A DNA stretch of 64,000 bases, taken from NCBI GenBank assembly GCA_937136055.1, contig CAKZOD010000028.1, positions 17,548 to 81,547 of the forward strand, written 5' to 3'. The notes under the pieces are model-generated. The model did not search any database. It saw nothing but the letters and a program-made list of their open reading frames with translations, and was not told the origin of the DNA. Both the position numbers and the translations under genes were made by a program. Of this stretch, positions 37,267 through 46,900 are shown piece by piece (the stretch's first letter is position 1; every line of letters begins with the position of its first letter). This DNA comes from an uncultured Oceanospirillaceae bacterium. Lineage in GTDB: Bacteria > Pseudomonadota > Gammaproteobacteria > Pseudomonadales > Balneatricaceae.

Positions 37267-39432
37267 ATGCCGCAATACCTAACACCGGGTGTTTATATCG
37301 AAGAAACCAGTTTTCGATCTAAGCCCATTGAAGGGGTAGCCACAAGCGTTGCAGCTATCGTGGGAACTGCTAAGTTTGGACCTGTTAGAGGTTCTGCCCA
37401 GTTGCTAACAAGTTATGCTGAGTATGAAAAAATATACGGCTCAGCTGCGCCATTATCACTCGTTGATGATCAAGGCCTAGCCTATAGTGAACTCAATCAT
37501 AGTGCACTTGCCGCCCGTGCTTTCTTCGAGAACGGTGGCAAACAGCTCTATATGTCCCGGGTAATTGCACAAGGCAATAGCAGTGATGAAATGGGGGCAG
37601 GGGCTTCAGCAGCTGTTGCCAGTGCCATTGATGATCAGCTCAAAATTAGCGCTCGGTTTGCGGGCAGTGATGGCAATCTCACTTTACAAGTACAGTGGGC
37701 AGATAACCAAAGCATTTTGCGCAGTTATAATGTCGATCAGTTAGAAGATGATCAATTTGCATTACTGTCAATCGATGGTTCTATAAAGAAAAATACGTTT
37801 AATTCAGCCGGCAGCCACTCAGGTTTTCCCCTTAAAAGTTTACGTGTTTGCGTTAAGTATAGCGAAGACAATAATCGTTATGTGTTAGTGGGCACAAAAG
37901 CGGTTGTGAAAGATCAAGATGGCAGTAGTCATCAGGTAGCCATTGCTGATATTGGTGATCATATTACGCAAGTCTCTATCGATAAACATGCTCATAAGCT
38001 AACGGTTTTAGAGGGGGTAGCTCCACCAAGTGGACCCTTAACAGGTGCGACAAATGCGCTCTTGGAGCTTACCAGCAGCGTTAAAGCTTTTATTCCTAAT
38101 TTAGATGATTTAACCAGATTTTGGGGCACTTTAGATACAACGGGTCGAAAATTTACCGCTCTAAAAAGTCGCAATGCGCTCAGTGCCAATCGCACATTTG
38201 ACTTGTGTGAATTGCTGATCGCAAATGCAGCACAATCTTTACAAGTTCAGCGGGATTTTTCAATTGATGTACTGCGTGCACAAGAAATCATTTATTCTGT
38301 ATCCGGTATTTCTTTGGATCCTACTGATAGCAACAGCTTGGCAAATCGTCTCAAGCAACAACCTGAAAGTGCGATAGCAGCTTTACATCAACCGATAAGT
38401 GTATCTTTAGGTAGCTTAAGCGATGGCAAAGATGTCTATCAATCGCTGTTTAATTTGTTTTCTTTGAACAACAGCCAGCTGAACCCCGCGGCAAGTGCGT
38501 TTGCACCCTCGCGTTCTCTCATTGTTTTAACGGGAGGCAGTGACGGTGAAAGCCTAAGTACGATTGACTACATAGGTGAAGTAGATGAACTGAAAGGTAA
38601 TACAGGCTTAAGTGCACTGGAAAACAATGATGATATATCGATTGTACTGACACCTAGTGCCTCCTCGTACAGCCCAACAATTCATCAAGGCATTGTTAAT
38701 GCAATGCTTAGCCACTGTTTAAAAATGCGCTATCGCATCGGTATCGTCGATGCGCGAAAAGATATGTCAGTAGCACAGGTTCGCACCTTTGCCGGTACAT
38801 TTGACGACTCCCGCCTTGCCTTATATTACCCCTGGGTTTTAACCAATGACCCCAGTGGTGAGAATGAGTCGATAGCGCTACCTCCGAGTGGTTTTATGGC
38901 GGGTATATATGCTCGCAATGATACTGAGCGCGGTGTTCACAAAGCGCCTGCAAATGTGGTGATACAAGGGGCACTGGGTTTCAATCAAGTGGTTAACAAA
39001 TTTCAGCAAGAGTTGCTCAACCCTAATGGCATTAACTGCTTGCGCTTTTTTGCCGGTAGAGGCAACCGGGTGTGGGGAGCGCGTACACTGAGCAGCGATG
39101 GAGAATGGAAATACGTTAATGTAAGACGCTACTTTCTGTTTTTAGAGCGCTCCATTGAAAAAGGGACGCAATGGGCTGTATTTGAGCCAAATGGCGAAGC
39201 GCTATGGGCAAATTTAAGAATGAGTATAGAGAGCTTTTTGTTTGCCCAGTGGAGCAGTGGCAATTTGATGGGATCGAGCCCCGAGGCTGCTTTCTTTGTG
39301 CGCTGTGATCGCAGCACAATGACTCAAAATGATATTGATTCAGGCCGGCTGATTTGTGAGGTCGGTGTTGCACCATTGCGCCCTGCAGAGTTTGTGGTGT
39401 TTAGAATTGGCCAAAAAATAGCGCAAGCGTAA
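37267..39432 (+). CDS. eCIS contractile tail sheath protein
   Basis: A 721-residue phage-type sheath. It opens with the hallmark LTPGVYIEETSFRSKPIEGV and VAAIVGTAKFGPV, has a long variable insertion at about 110-270, and ends with the conserved C-terminal domain (VNVRRYFLFLERSIEKGTQW, ISSP-like loop, AAFFVRCDRSTMTQND, CEVGVAPLRPAEFVVFRI). The sheath contracts around the tube to drive it into the target. AGAGGGAC precedes the ATG at a short distance. The size is large relative to simple sheaths, owing to the insertion. Confidence 0.95.
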   Translation: MPQYLTPGVYIEETSFRSKPIEGVATSVAAIVGTAKFGPVRGSAQLLTSYAEYEKIYGSAAPLSLVDDQGLAYSELNHSALAARAFFENGGKQLYMSRVIAQGNSSDEMGAGASAAVASAIDDQLKISARFAGSDGNLTLQVQWADNQSILRSYNVDQLEDDQFALLSIDGSIKKNTFNSAGSHSGFPLKSLRVCVKYSEDNNRYVLVGTKAVVKDQDGSSHQVAIADIGDHITQVSIDKHAHKLTVLEGVAPPSGPLTGATNALLELTSSVKAFIPNLDDLTRFWGTLDTTGRKFTALKSRNALSANRTFDLCELLIANAAQSLQVQRDFSIDVLRAQEIIYSVSGISLDPTDSNSLANRLKQQPESAIAALHQPISVSLGSLSDGKDVYQSLFNLFSLNNSQLNPAASAFAPSRSLIVLTGGSDGESLSTIDYIGEVDELKGNTGLSALENNDDISIVLTPSASSYSPTIHQGIVNAMLSHCLKMRYRIGIVDARKDMSVAQVRTFAGTFDDSRLALYYPWVLTNDPSGENESIALPPSGFMAGIYARNDTERGVHKAPANVVIQGALGFNQVVNKFQQELLNPNGINCLRFFAGRGNRVWGARTLSSDGEWKYVNVRRYFLFLERSIEKGTQWAVFEPNGEALWANLRMSIESFLFAQWSSGNLMGSSPEAAFFVRCDRSTMTQNDIDSGRLICEVGVAPLRPAEFVVFRIGQKIAQA

Positions 39433-39444
39433 AGGAGAAGAGCA

Positions 39445-39900
39445 ATGCCAACGTTTAGAGATATACCTTATTCGGCGTTTAATTTTTTAGTTGAGCTAGA
39501 GTCAGGGCAAGGAAAAGAAGTGTCAGCGGGTTTCTCCGATGTGTCGGGCTTAAGTGCTGAGGTAACAGTAGCTGAATATCGCTCTGGTAATGAAGCGAAT
39601 AATTATGTGCGCAAAATCCCAGGCATTCACAAAGCCAGTGATGTCACGTTAAAGCGCGGAGTGACAGGTTCAGAAAATATTTGGCAATGGCTCAAAGAAG
39701 CCAGATCAGGCTCTCCCTCGGTAAAGCGTGATGTCACTATAAAATTGCTCAGTGAAGATCGCGAAGCCGTTGTTGTCACTTGGCTGCTGCGAGGAGCTAT
39801 CCCTATTAAGTGGACAGGTCCAAGCCTTGCCGCGAAAGGTGGAGGTGATGTCGCCATGGAAGAGCTCGTGCTGTCTATTGAAAGTATAGAAGAGAGCTAA
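39445..39900 (+). CDS. eCIS inner tube protein (gp19/Hcp-like)
   Basis: A 151-residue T4 gp19-type tube protein: opening FRDIPYSAFNFLVELESGQ, the GFSDVSGLSAEV motif, VTLKRGVTGSENIWQWLKEA and the closing GGDVAMEELVLSIESI. The length is typical. Hexamer rings of this protein form the conduit inside the sheath. AAAGGAGA precedes the ATG. Confidence 0.95.
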   Translation: MPTFRDIPYSAFNFLVELESGQGKEVSAGFSDVSGLSAEVTVAEYRSGNEANNYVRKIPGIHKASDVTLKRGVTGSENIWQWLKEARSGSPSVKRDVTIKLLSEDREAVVVTWLLRGAIPIKWTGPSLAAKGGGDVAMEELVLSIESIEES

Positions 39901-39904
39901 AGCA

Positions 39905-41485
39905 ATGATATCGCTTGTCTCTCAAGGCATCAGCGTTGCGCCAAAGCAACCGCTGCTTGACGCTGATGTACAACAAGGGGTGATGATAGGTCATTGCCCT
40001 GGTCGGGTTCATTTACAAGCCTTACTTGACTCGCCAGCGCTAATTAACCAGTTGTCTCAGTACGCTTTTTCCAAACAGTGGCAAAAGCTACAGTTTGACT
40101 ATGAGCAAGCTGGGCTCGATATTGGTCAGCACCATGATGGGCTTAAAGAACAGCTCTTTAATCTGCCTATCCCTATCGATAGCTTACAAATGTTTCAAGA
40201 AATATTCCCTCAAGCACATCAACAGATGCGTTACACGAATGAGCAGCAGAGGGCTTGGTTACCCCTAGGCGTTGAAGACTTTTTTGCCTATCAAGATGAC
40301 GTTCAATCTGCACAGCAGCCACGTTTTCAGCATCAAAAGAAACGACTTTGGGTAGTTGTTGTCGATCCGCATTTGGCGCAACAAGGCTTTTTAGCAAGTT
40401 TTGATGATGACTCGTTAGATTTAAATAATCAGGGGAGCTATTCAGCACTTGCCAATGCTTTACAAATTACTGGCGCAAGTATGTTGATGATGCCTGATTT
40501 GGAGCGCTTACAGCTTGCAAGTACAAAAACGAGTGTGCCAAGAATGCGTTTGGCAAATATACAACCTCAGTTTTTACCTTGTCGCTTTGAACATCAAGAC
40601 TCCCACCGTGAAAGGCGCCACTCACATGAAATAATAGAAACGGTAGAGCCCCAGCCATTCGATCAAATATTGGGGGCGATTCTTAAAGTATTAACGATAC
40701 AGCGACCTGATTTACATTTAGTGCTAAGTGTTCCTTATAGCTTGCCTGACTCATTAGACAGCAGCACTTTTGCAGACAATACCTTACTGTCACCGCAAAC
40801 GCTGGCTGCGATTGAGCATTTACAGCACAGTGAGCTACAACGCCACTTACATCAAATACAGTTAGTTTACCCCTATCTGATAGATAACAATGCAACACTG
40901 CGATCTGCATCACCTATTATTGCCCGTCAGATGCTTGATACCACCGAGCAACTAGGTGCATGGCGATCAATTGCCGGCCAGCGATTAACCAGCCAATATC
41001 AGCGCTACCCACAACAAATAGACCAGACGACACTGAAAGCAGCCAAAGATCACGGTATTGCATTGTTAACAGCCAAAAAGGGGAATATCAGTTTAGATCA
41101 AGAGCGACTGGTGAGTATCCCTGCGTTGCAAAGAAACGACTTTACCCGCAGTGGTGAGATCTCGCGTTTCATGGGCTGGTTACGCCGTCAACTGGAAAGG
41201 CTAGCAGTTGATTTTATCTTTACTTTTGATACCCAAGATCCAAGGCCTTTACTAACCCTGACACAATTTTTCAATCAGTTATTTAATGCCGGCGCCCTAC
41301 AAGGGGATAAGCCCGAAGATGCCTTCAGTGTCATCCAATTATCCAGTGATCAACAGTTGGTTTTTGAAATTGCTTTACAGCCCGTGTTTGCCATACAGCG
41401 TATTAAGTTACATATCGTCAATGGCAAATTGGAAGGGTTTTTAGGCAGTGGATTAAGCGCGAGCTTGGAGAGTGTAGATGCTTGA
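39905..41485 (+). CDS. divergent sheath-like protein (526 aa)
   Basis: No sheath N-terminus (PGVYIEE) is present, but the C-terminal 100 residues match a sheath C-terminal domain: FMGWLRRQLERLAVDFIFTF, LTQFFNQLFNAGALQGDKPE, AFSVIQ. An Asp-rich alpha/beta-looking core (RLWVVVVDPHLAQQG) precedes it. PVC and Afp also encode more than one sheath protein, so a minor sheath ring or baseplate-proximal sheath is likely. The gene starts 4 bp after the tube gene and overlaps the next tube gene by 8 nt. Confidence 0.65.
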   Translation: MISLVSQGISVAPKQPLLDADVQQGVMIGHCPGRVHLQALLDSPALINQLSQYAFSKQWQKLQFDYEQAGLDIGQHHDGLKEQLFNLPIPIDSLQMFQEIFPQAHQQMRYTNEQQRAWLPLGVEDFFAYQDDVQSAQQPRFQHQKKRLWVVVVDPHLAQQGFLASFDDDSLDLNNQGSYSALANALQITGASMLMMPDLERLQLASTKTSVPRMRLANIQPQFLPCRFEHQDSHRERRHSHEIIETVEPQPFDQILGAILKVLTIQRPDLHLVLSVPYSLPDSLDSSTFADNTLLSPQTLAAIEHLQHSELQRHLHQIQLVYPYLIDNNATLRSASPIIARQMLDTTEQLGAWRSIAGQRLTSQYQRYPQQIDQTTLKAAKDHGIALLTAKKGNISLDQERLVSIPALQRNDFTRSGEISRFMGWLRRQLERLAVDFIFTFDTQDPRPLLTLTQFFNQLFNAGALQGDKPEDAFSVIQLSSDQQLVFEIALQPVFAIQRIKLHIVNGKLEGFLGSGLSASLESVDA

Positions 41486-42011
41486 GTTTATAGCGTATCG
41501 ATTCAAGGTCAGTTTGTTCGATATCCAACAAGGTGTGCAAGGAGATTTACTTGCCCAAGGAGCCTTTAGCGAAGTCAGTGGCTTAGAGATGTCAATGGCC
41601 GCTAAAACCTTGAAAGAAGGTGGGCGAAACTGGGGAGATGTGCAGCTTGCGGGTAAAACAAGCTTTGCTCCGATTATTCTCAAGCGGGGTATTACCCAAG
41701 TGGATGATCTCTACCAATGGATGGATATATGCACACGCCAAGCAAATTTTGACTTTCGTATGCAGGGGCAAATCGATGTTTACGATAATGTCAGTGACAC
41801 CACAAAAGCGTCACAAAAAGCCTTGTTGAGCTGGCGTATTGATAGAGCAATGGCTGTTAAATTTAAAAGTGCAGAGCTGTCATCAACCGCTAGCGCAGTT
41901 GCTCTAGAAGAAATCCACTTAGTACATGAAGGCCTTCAGCTGATTCGCAGAAAAGAGGATAGTGACAAAACAGCGGGCTCACAAGAAGCAAGAGGAGTCG
42001 CTAATGGCTGA
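41478..42011 (+). CDS. second eCIS tube protein (baseplate-proximal)
   Basis: A 177-residue gp19-family protein: FKVSLFDIQQGV, GAFSEVSGLEMSMAAKTLKE, ILKRGITQVDDLYQWMD and VALEEIHLVHEGLQLI. It differs clearly from the first tube protein, like Pvc5/Afp5, which initiates the tube on the hub. It overlaps both neighbours by 8 nt, showing tight translational coupling. The acidic, unstructured tail (EDSDKTAGSQEARG) is unusual. Confidence 0.88.
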   Translation: MLEFIAYRFKVSLFDIQQGVQGDLLAQGAFSEVSGLEMSMAAKTLKEGGRNWGDVQLAGKTSFAPIILKRGITQVDDLYQWMDICTRQANFDFRMQGQIDVYDNVSDTTKASQKALLSWRIDRAMAVKFKSAELSSTASAVALEEIHLVHEGLQLIRRKEDSDKTAGSQEARGVANG

Positions 42012-42894
42012 TTTAACCTTAGTAAAAGCAGCGCTGATTCCGATGATCGGTGAAAACCCTGAAAAAGATACTGCAAAGCATATATTTGTACAGTTCAACC
42101 CTGAAAGTTTGAAGGTCGGCTTGTCCAATAGTATCCGGGCAGATAGCGGCTCAAAAGCGGCAAGTAGCGGTGTGCAATTTATCGATAGAAGCGAGTCAAC
42201 TTTAAGTGTCACCTTAGTCTTCGATACCAGTGTAGCGCGCGAGCCTACAGAGCAAATGAGCAATATAAAGCACAAGGCCAATTCCGATGTGCGTTTATTA
42301 ACCAGTGCTATTGCCAGTGAATTTATGCAACCCCAAACTAGTGATGAGGGCTTAACGGCACCTAAAGTGTGTCGTTTTCAATGGGGCGCTTTTGCGTTTG
42401 TGGGGATGTTAGCGCGCTTTGATGAGCGCTTAGATTTCTTTTCACCAGAGGGAATTCCTCTGCGTGCAACACTAGCGCTAAGCTTTAAAGAAAATCGCTA
42501 CCAATTCGAAACTTTAGATGTGAAAGCTGCAGACAGAGAAAAACCTAATTTTTTTAAAGCCAGTGATAAAGGTGTGGCACAAAGTTTAGCGGATAACGGC
42601 AAGGACCCGAGGGATTGGCGTTTAACGGCATTGCTTAATGCTATCGAAAATCCGCGTCAGTTTACCCCACAACGCCTTGCTGAAAATGCCTTGCAAACAG
42701 CGCTATCACCTTTACTGAACCCTGCATCCTTTGCAGGCAAAGTACAAAGCAACAAAGCGAAGGACCCTCTGGCTGAAAAAGCATTACAAAGTACCACGCA
42801 AAACACCCTGAAAAGCACCCTGCAAAATCCCAGTGCTAATGGTGTCAGTGTGGCAGATGCAGCCCTTGCGATACCTCGCTATCTTGCAGGTTAG
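42004..42894 (+). CDS. CIS tube adaptor protein (Pvc7/LysM-type)
   Basis: A 296-residue protein of the CIS tube family: FVQFNPESLKVGLSNSIRA, STLSVTLVFDTSVAREP, FQWGAFAFVGMLARFDERLD and FSPEGIPLRATLALSFKENR. Related proteins end in a LysM domain that contacts the hub; here only a LysM-like remnant DWRLTALLNAIENPRQFTPQ is seen, followed by an Ala/Asn/Ser-rich tail. I chose ATG 42004 (AGAGGAG upstream), rejecting a longer frame from 41962. Confidence 0.85.
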   Translation: MADLTLVKAALIPMIGENPEKDTAKHIFVQFNPESLKVGLSNSIRADSGSKAASSGVQFIDRSESTLSVTLVFDTSVAREPTEQMSNIKHKANSDVRLLTSAIASEFMQPQTSDEGLTAPKVCRFQWGAFAFVGMLARFDERLDFFSPEGIPLRATLALSFKENRYQFETLDVKAADREKPNFFKASDKGVAQSLADNGKDPRDWRLTALLNAIENPRQFTPQRLAENALQTALSPLLNPASFAGKVQSNKAKDPLAEKALQSTTQNTLKSTLQNPSANGVSVADAALAIPRYLAG

Positions 42895-42947
42895 CTTGAT
42901 TGTAATAAAGAGATATTTGATCAGTACTGCGAATGAAAGGAGCCAGT

Positions 42948-43115
42948 ATGCCAATTGTCATTAACGAGCTTGAAACCTTGGATGATCCAGCGCCCGAACA
43001 GGAAACTAGTGAGGTAGGCGAGGATACAGGGCTTACCAGTTTATTAGAAAACCAGCAAACGCAAAAACACTGGCAGTTGATCACAGAGAGGCAAGAGCGT
43101 CTTTCATATGATTAA
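42948..43115 (+). CDS. small eCIS protein, DUF5908-like
   Basis: A 55-residue protein opening MPIVINELETLDDPAPE and otherwise acidic, ending in a charged helix. Short DUF5908 proteins with a similar opening (MPIxIxEL) sit at the same place, between the tube adaptor and the hub, in many eCIS loci. The ATG at 42948 with AAAGGAG is chosen over ATG 42933. The role is unknown. Confidence 0.7.
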   Translation: MPIVINELETLDDPAPEQETSEVGEDTGLTSLLENQQTQKHWQLITERQERLSYD

Positions 43116-43122
43116 TATAATT

Positions 43123-43170
43123 TTTAAAAAGCGTTCTTTAAAAAGGGATTTAAAAAGCGTTATTTTAAAA
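43123..43170. repeat. 13-bp imperfect tandem repeat in an eCIS spacer
   Basis: TTTAAAAAGCGTT occurs at 43123 and 43149, with a related TTTAAAAAGGGAT at 43137 and a decayed fourth copy near 43162. The whole spacer 43116-43275 is non-coding and also holds GCGAG-rich repeats near 43186-43230. Confidence 0.75.
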
Positions 43171-43275
43171 TGTTAAATGCAAAGAGTAGCGAGCATAGAG
43201 GACTCGTAAAAGTCGCGAGAGCCGCGAGTAATAACAGAGCAAGGTAATAATTTTGCACCACAAGAGCAAAGCGCC

Positions 43276-44322
43276 ATGAGCACAGAATATGTCAAACCTA
43301 CTCTAGAAATAGAGGGGCAGCTTAGAAATGAAATGAATGAAGGGCTATTAGAAGTGCAGATAACATCACTGCTTTCGGGGAAGGCGCATTTACAACTAAG
43401 GCTCGTTAATTGGCAGACCAATGTGGGAGATGAATTAGCAGACTTTGCATTTTTGGATTTAGCACTAGGGCAACAAATTAGCGTATTAATGCAGCAATCT
43501 GGCAGCCCTCAGCTTTTTAATGGTGAAATAACGGCCCTTGAAGAGCGCTACGGTAATGGTGCTCCTCAATTAGTTGTATTAGCTGAGGATAAATTGCATT
43601 TATTAGCTAAAACCAGAAACAACCGCGTATTTGAGGAGATGTCGATCAATCAAGTGATTGAAGCAGTAGCAGGGGATCACAGTCTAGCGGTGGATTGTCA
43701 TGTCAGCACTGAAATACAAAGCTGGCATCAAATAAATGAAACTGATTTCGCCTTTATAACGCGCTTGATTAACCCTTTTGATTTGGCGATGCGCATAGTG
43801 GCAGATCAATTACAGGTAAAGCCTGAGCAAAGAGATACTGAAGCTATTGTGATAGATCCACAAAGTAATGCAGATAGCGTGAGAATTGTTGCGGATTTAA
43901 ACAGACAAGTGCCCAGTCTGCGGGTAACAGGCTTGAATTTAGAAAACGATAGTGAGTTAAGTGCCCAAGCAGATAGCCCCTATCCCTCAAGCCTAGCGGG
44001 TGAAAACAGCAGTGCGAAGGATACCCTTGAGCAACTGAGTTGGGCAAACGAGCAAATAGCCACTGATCATATTCCTCGCAATCAGTCAGAGGCAGATAGT
44101 TGGGCACAAGGGGCGATGCACAAACGAGCAAAGCGCTTCTTATACGGTGATATCAGTTGTCGTGGTGATAGCCGTTTAGCTTGTGGCCGTGAAATAAAGC
44201 TGCAAGGGGTGTCCAGGCGCTTAGCAGGGCGCTACCAAGTGGTGTGTTGCCAGCATTTATACAACGCACAAATTGGCTTTAAAACAGACATTAAAGTGGA
44301 GCGTAGCGGTTGGTTACTATAG
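43276..44322 (+). CDS. eCIS baseplate hub, gp27/gpD-like (N-half of VgrG)
   Basis: A 348-residue protein of the phage late-control D/VgrG N-terminal family: TPxLEIEGQL opening (KPTLEIEGQLRNE), ITALEERYGNGAPQLVVLAEDKLHLLAKTR, then WHQINETDFAFITRLINPFD and a C-terminal QGVSRRLAGRYQVVCCQHLY strand. In PVC the hub and spike are one chain (Pvc8); here the spike is the next gene. The ribosome site is weak. Confidence 0.85.
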   Translation: MSTEYVKPTLEIEGQLRNEMNEGLLEVQITSLLSGKAHLQLRLVNWQTNVGDELADFAFLDLALGQQISVLMQQSGSPQLFNGEITALEERYGNGAPQLVVLAEDKLHLLAKTRNNRVFEEMSINQVIEAVAGDHSLAVDCHVSTEIQSWHQINETDFAFITRLINPFDLAMRIVADQLQVKPEQRDTEAIVIDPQSNADSVRIVADLNRQVPSLRVTGLNLENDSELSAQADSPYPSSLAGENSSAKDTLEQLSWANEQIATDHIPRNQSEADSWAQGAMHKRAKRFLYGDISCRGDSRLACGREIKLQGVSRRLAGRYQVVCCQHLYNAQIGFKTDIKVERSGWLL

Positions 44323-44423
44323 CTGTTGCGGGCTTGTTTCAGATATTGGGTATAGCTAGTTGCAGGGCATCGCGGCTAGCAATTAGGTTATAAGCACTTA
44401 AAACATTCGTTGTTGAGGATTAA

Positions 44424-45062
44424 ATGAGTCATTCATTAGAAGCTACAGCTGTCATGCACTTAGGAGTAGTGATCGATAATCAAGATCCCCAAGTGCAAGG
44501 TCGGGTAAAAGTGAAACTGCATAGCCTGCAATTAGAGCTATGGGCGATGTGCATGACAAACTCTGCAGGTGCCAACTACGGGGTCAGCTGCCTACCTAAG
44601 CTCAACGAGCAAGTGGTGGTGTCGTTTATTTCCCCTGAAATTTGCATTGTACTGGGCGCTATTTGGAGTGGTGAGCAAAGCCACCCTGATGCAGCTCAAG
44701 AGGTTGAAGATAACTATGTGATAAAGACGCCCGCAGGCTCTGTAATCGCATTGCAAGATGAAAGTGAGCCGAGTATCAAACTGGAAACATCCTCAGGCTA
44801 TCAAATACACATTAATGAAGCACAAGGCGGCGAAATCAACATTATAAAGGGCACTGAAAGTGTCAAGCTTAGCAATAGTGGTATCACGATTAACAGCGCC
44901 AGCAATGTAAATGTGAAAGCGAGCAATGTAGAAGTGAATGCACCTATGGTGAAGGTGAATGCTGCAATGAGTGATTTCTCTGGGATCGTAAAATGTGACA
45001 GCTTAATTAGCAATTCAGTGATCAGTGCATCTTACACGCCGGGAGCTGGAAATATATGGTAA
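44424..45062 (+). CDS. eCIS central spike, gp5/gpV-like OB fold plus beta-helix
   Basis: A 212-residue spike: an OB fold at about 10-95 (GVVIDNQDPQVQGRVKVKLH, YGVSCLPKLNEQVVVSF, ICIVLGAIWSGEQSHP) followed by a beta-helix of short repeats (VIKTPAGSVIALQDESEPSI, GITINSASNVNVKASNVEVN, APMVKVNAAMSDFSG). It would trimerise into the tip. The gene overlaps the next gene by 7 nt. No Cys/His tip motif is present, so a PAAR cap is expected from elsewhere. Confidence 0.88.
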   Translation: MSHSLEATAVMHLGVVIDNQDPQVQGRVKVKLHSLQLELWAMCMTNSAGANYGVSCLPKLNEQVVVSFISPEICIVLGAIWSGEQSHPDAAQEVEDNYVIKTPAGSVIALQDESEPSIKLETSSGYQIHINEAQGGEINIIKGTESVKLSNSGITINSASNVNVKASNVEVNAPMVKVNAAMSDFSGIVKCDSLISNSVISASYTPGAGNIW

Positions 45063-46900
45063 ATCAACAGCATAAGCCAATTATTAAAAGTCCATTCTAT
45101 GCCGATGAAAGCGATGGCACTATGTTACATCGCTTCTTAGATGATGATTTTGTGACGCGCTTTTTGCAGCGTGCCCAAGATGGACAGCTACAGGGAACAC
45201 GCCATCAAAGCTGGCGAGAGCAGGACCGTTTTGGCGAAGCTGCCCAAGATCATGTCAACTTGCGACTGGCGGTGCATCGCACATTTTATATGGTCAGTGC
45301 ACAAGTGCATTGCCAGGCGTTCGCAGAACCGGCTTTTGATCCCGCGCGTATTCTAGAAGCCGGTATGGTAGTGCGCAAAGGTAACCCTGAAAATTTTTAT
45401 ACGTGGCAAATTCAGCAACAGGCAGCACAGGGTTGGATGAAAGCAAAAATCATCGAGCAAGAACCCGATCAATACAAGCGCCTAGTTAAAGCAGGTCTGA
45501 TCAAAGCGAAAACAATTGCACCTTTATACAGCGGTGAAAAAATTCACCCAATGCATGCTCAAATCATCAAAGCTGACAGTGACGTTGCTGAAGCTGGCCG
45601 TTCACAGTGCTTAATATATGGCTATTTACCTTTGTCAGGGAGTGTTGAAGTTGAGCAATCAACACCTGCTATGCAGCTTGAGGCGAATCCTATGTCGGTT
45701 ATGGCTAGAGCAAAACAAGACATTGGCTTTAAAAAAGAGACCAAAGAGACACTGCAAAAAGCGTTTAGTCCGTTTTCAAAAAACACCTCAAAGAGCGCGT
45801 TTACGGGTGCTCATTCGAGTGCTAACTCAAATTCCAACTCCAGCGACAACCAAAACCCCAATCAATCAGCTTTACTGGGCTTACACCAGTGGCCTTTTGG
45901 TAGCTGGGATGGACACAGCCAAGCAGCTTGTTGTGATTGTGAAGGGAGTTTTAACGACTTGTCCGATCATCCATGTGGGCAGTATCAATGGCAAGATCAA
46001 ACTGGATTAGTGAGTAACAATCACCAGGCAAGCTCAGCATTAATAGGGCTGTTGCGCACTTTAATTGAAAGCTTTCATGTGCACCAAGTTGATAACAAAT
46101 CAAACAGCATGGCAAATCAAGCGCTTTGCACTTTGCTTGAAAGCATTCACTTTTATCACACTGCCACGATTGATGAGAGCGGCGAAGTCAATTTGGCAGG
46201 CCAATCAGAAACCTTATTTGATTACATAAAGAATCATAAAGAGCAACTTATTCAGTGGTTTGCATTATTAGATCAACATGCAAATAACCCCGCTATCAAC
46301 AGCGCCCAAGGTGATTCTGGCACACTGATCGTCAGCCAAATGCCCAGCAGTTCAGCGGCTCTTTATATCGATGAGCAAAAAGCGGCTCAAATGCGCAGGC
46401 TACTCGTGTTACGCCATCAAGTTGCGCGCAAGGCTTCCGTTGATGCATTGCCTATTTCGAAGTTCTCGCAAGGAAAAAACGATGTCTATTTTGTGAAACC
46501 TTTTATTCGCTATTTAGACCATTGTGGTAACGCGCAGATTTGTTGGGGACCTGAGAGTAAACCTTTTCGGGTGGCAGCACCTATGGACCCAGAAGCGGTG
46601 AGACCTACGGCTATCCAATTACCTGAGCTGGGCGATATCAAGCGGGGGATTGCCAAAGGCGTCTCATTTATGACCCCAAAATCGCTTGCCGATGCAATCG
46701 AGCGGGTCTCTGACGATTTAGAGTTTAAAGAGACAGATAAGCGCAACCGCTTTAGTCAATGTTTAGGGTATTCGATTAGCTTTAGTATCCCCATTATCAC
46801 TATCTGCGCCATGATCTTGTTGATGATCATTATGAAGCTGCTCAATATTTTTATGCGCTGGATACCTTGGGCAATGCAAAAGATCTTGAGGTGCCCATGA
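45056..46900 (+). CDS. large eCIS protein with hydrophobic C-terminus (614 aa)
   Basis: Not recognised as a named family. It opens KSPFYADESDGTMLHRFLDDDFVTRFL, has an SSSN-rich linker (about 245-280), a Cys cluster (AACCDCEGSF...HPCG, about 286-305), a helical middle, and near residues 575-602 a strongly hydrophobic run (IPIITICAMILLMIIMKLLN) ending in Trp/Arg residues. This looks like a membrane anchor. The position between spike and gp25 is where a PAAR tip gene (Pvc10) often lies. Membrane attachment or tip binding are inferences. Confidence 0.6.
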   Translation: MVNQQHKPIIKSPFYADESDGTMLHRFLDDDFVTRFLQRAQDGQLQGTRHQSWREQDRFGEAAQDHVNLRLAVHRTFYMVSAQVHCQAFAEPAFDPARILEAGMVVRKGNPENFYTWQIQQQAAQGWMKAKIIEQEPDQYKRLVKAGLIKAKTIAPLYSGEKIHPMHAQIIKADSDVAEAGRSQCLIYGYLPLSGSVEVEQSTPAMQLEANPMSVMARAKQDIGFKKETKETLQKAFSPFSKNTSKSAFTGAHSSANSNSNSSDNQNPNQSALLGLHQWPFGSWDGHSQAACCDCEGSFNDLSDHPCGQYQWQDQTGLVSNNHQASSALIGLLRTLIESFHVHQVDNKSNSMANQALCTLLESIHFYHTATIDESGEVNLAGQSETLFDYIKNHKEQLIQWFALLDQHANNPAINSAQGDSGTLIVSQMPSSSAALYIDEQKAAQMRRLLVLRHQVARKASVDALPISKFSQGKNDVYFVKPFIRYLDHCGNAQICWGPESKPFRVAAPMDPEAVRPTAIQLPELGDIKRGIAKGVSFMTPKSLADAIERVSDDLEFKETDKRNRFSQCLGYSISFSIPIITICAMILLMIIMKLLNIFMRWIPWAMQKILRCP

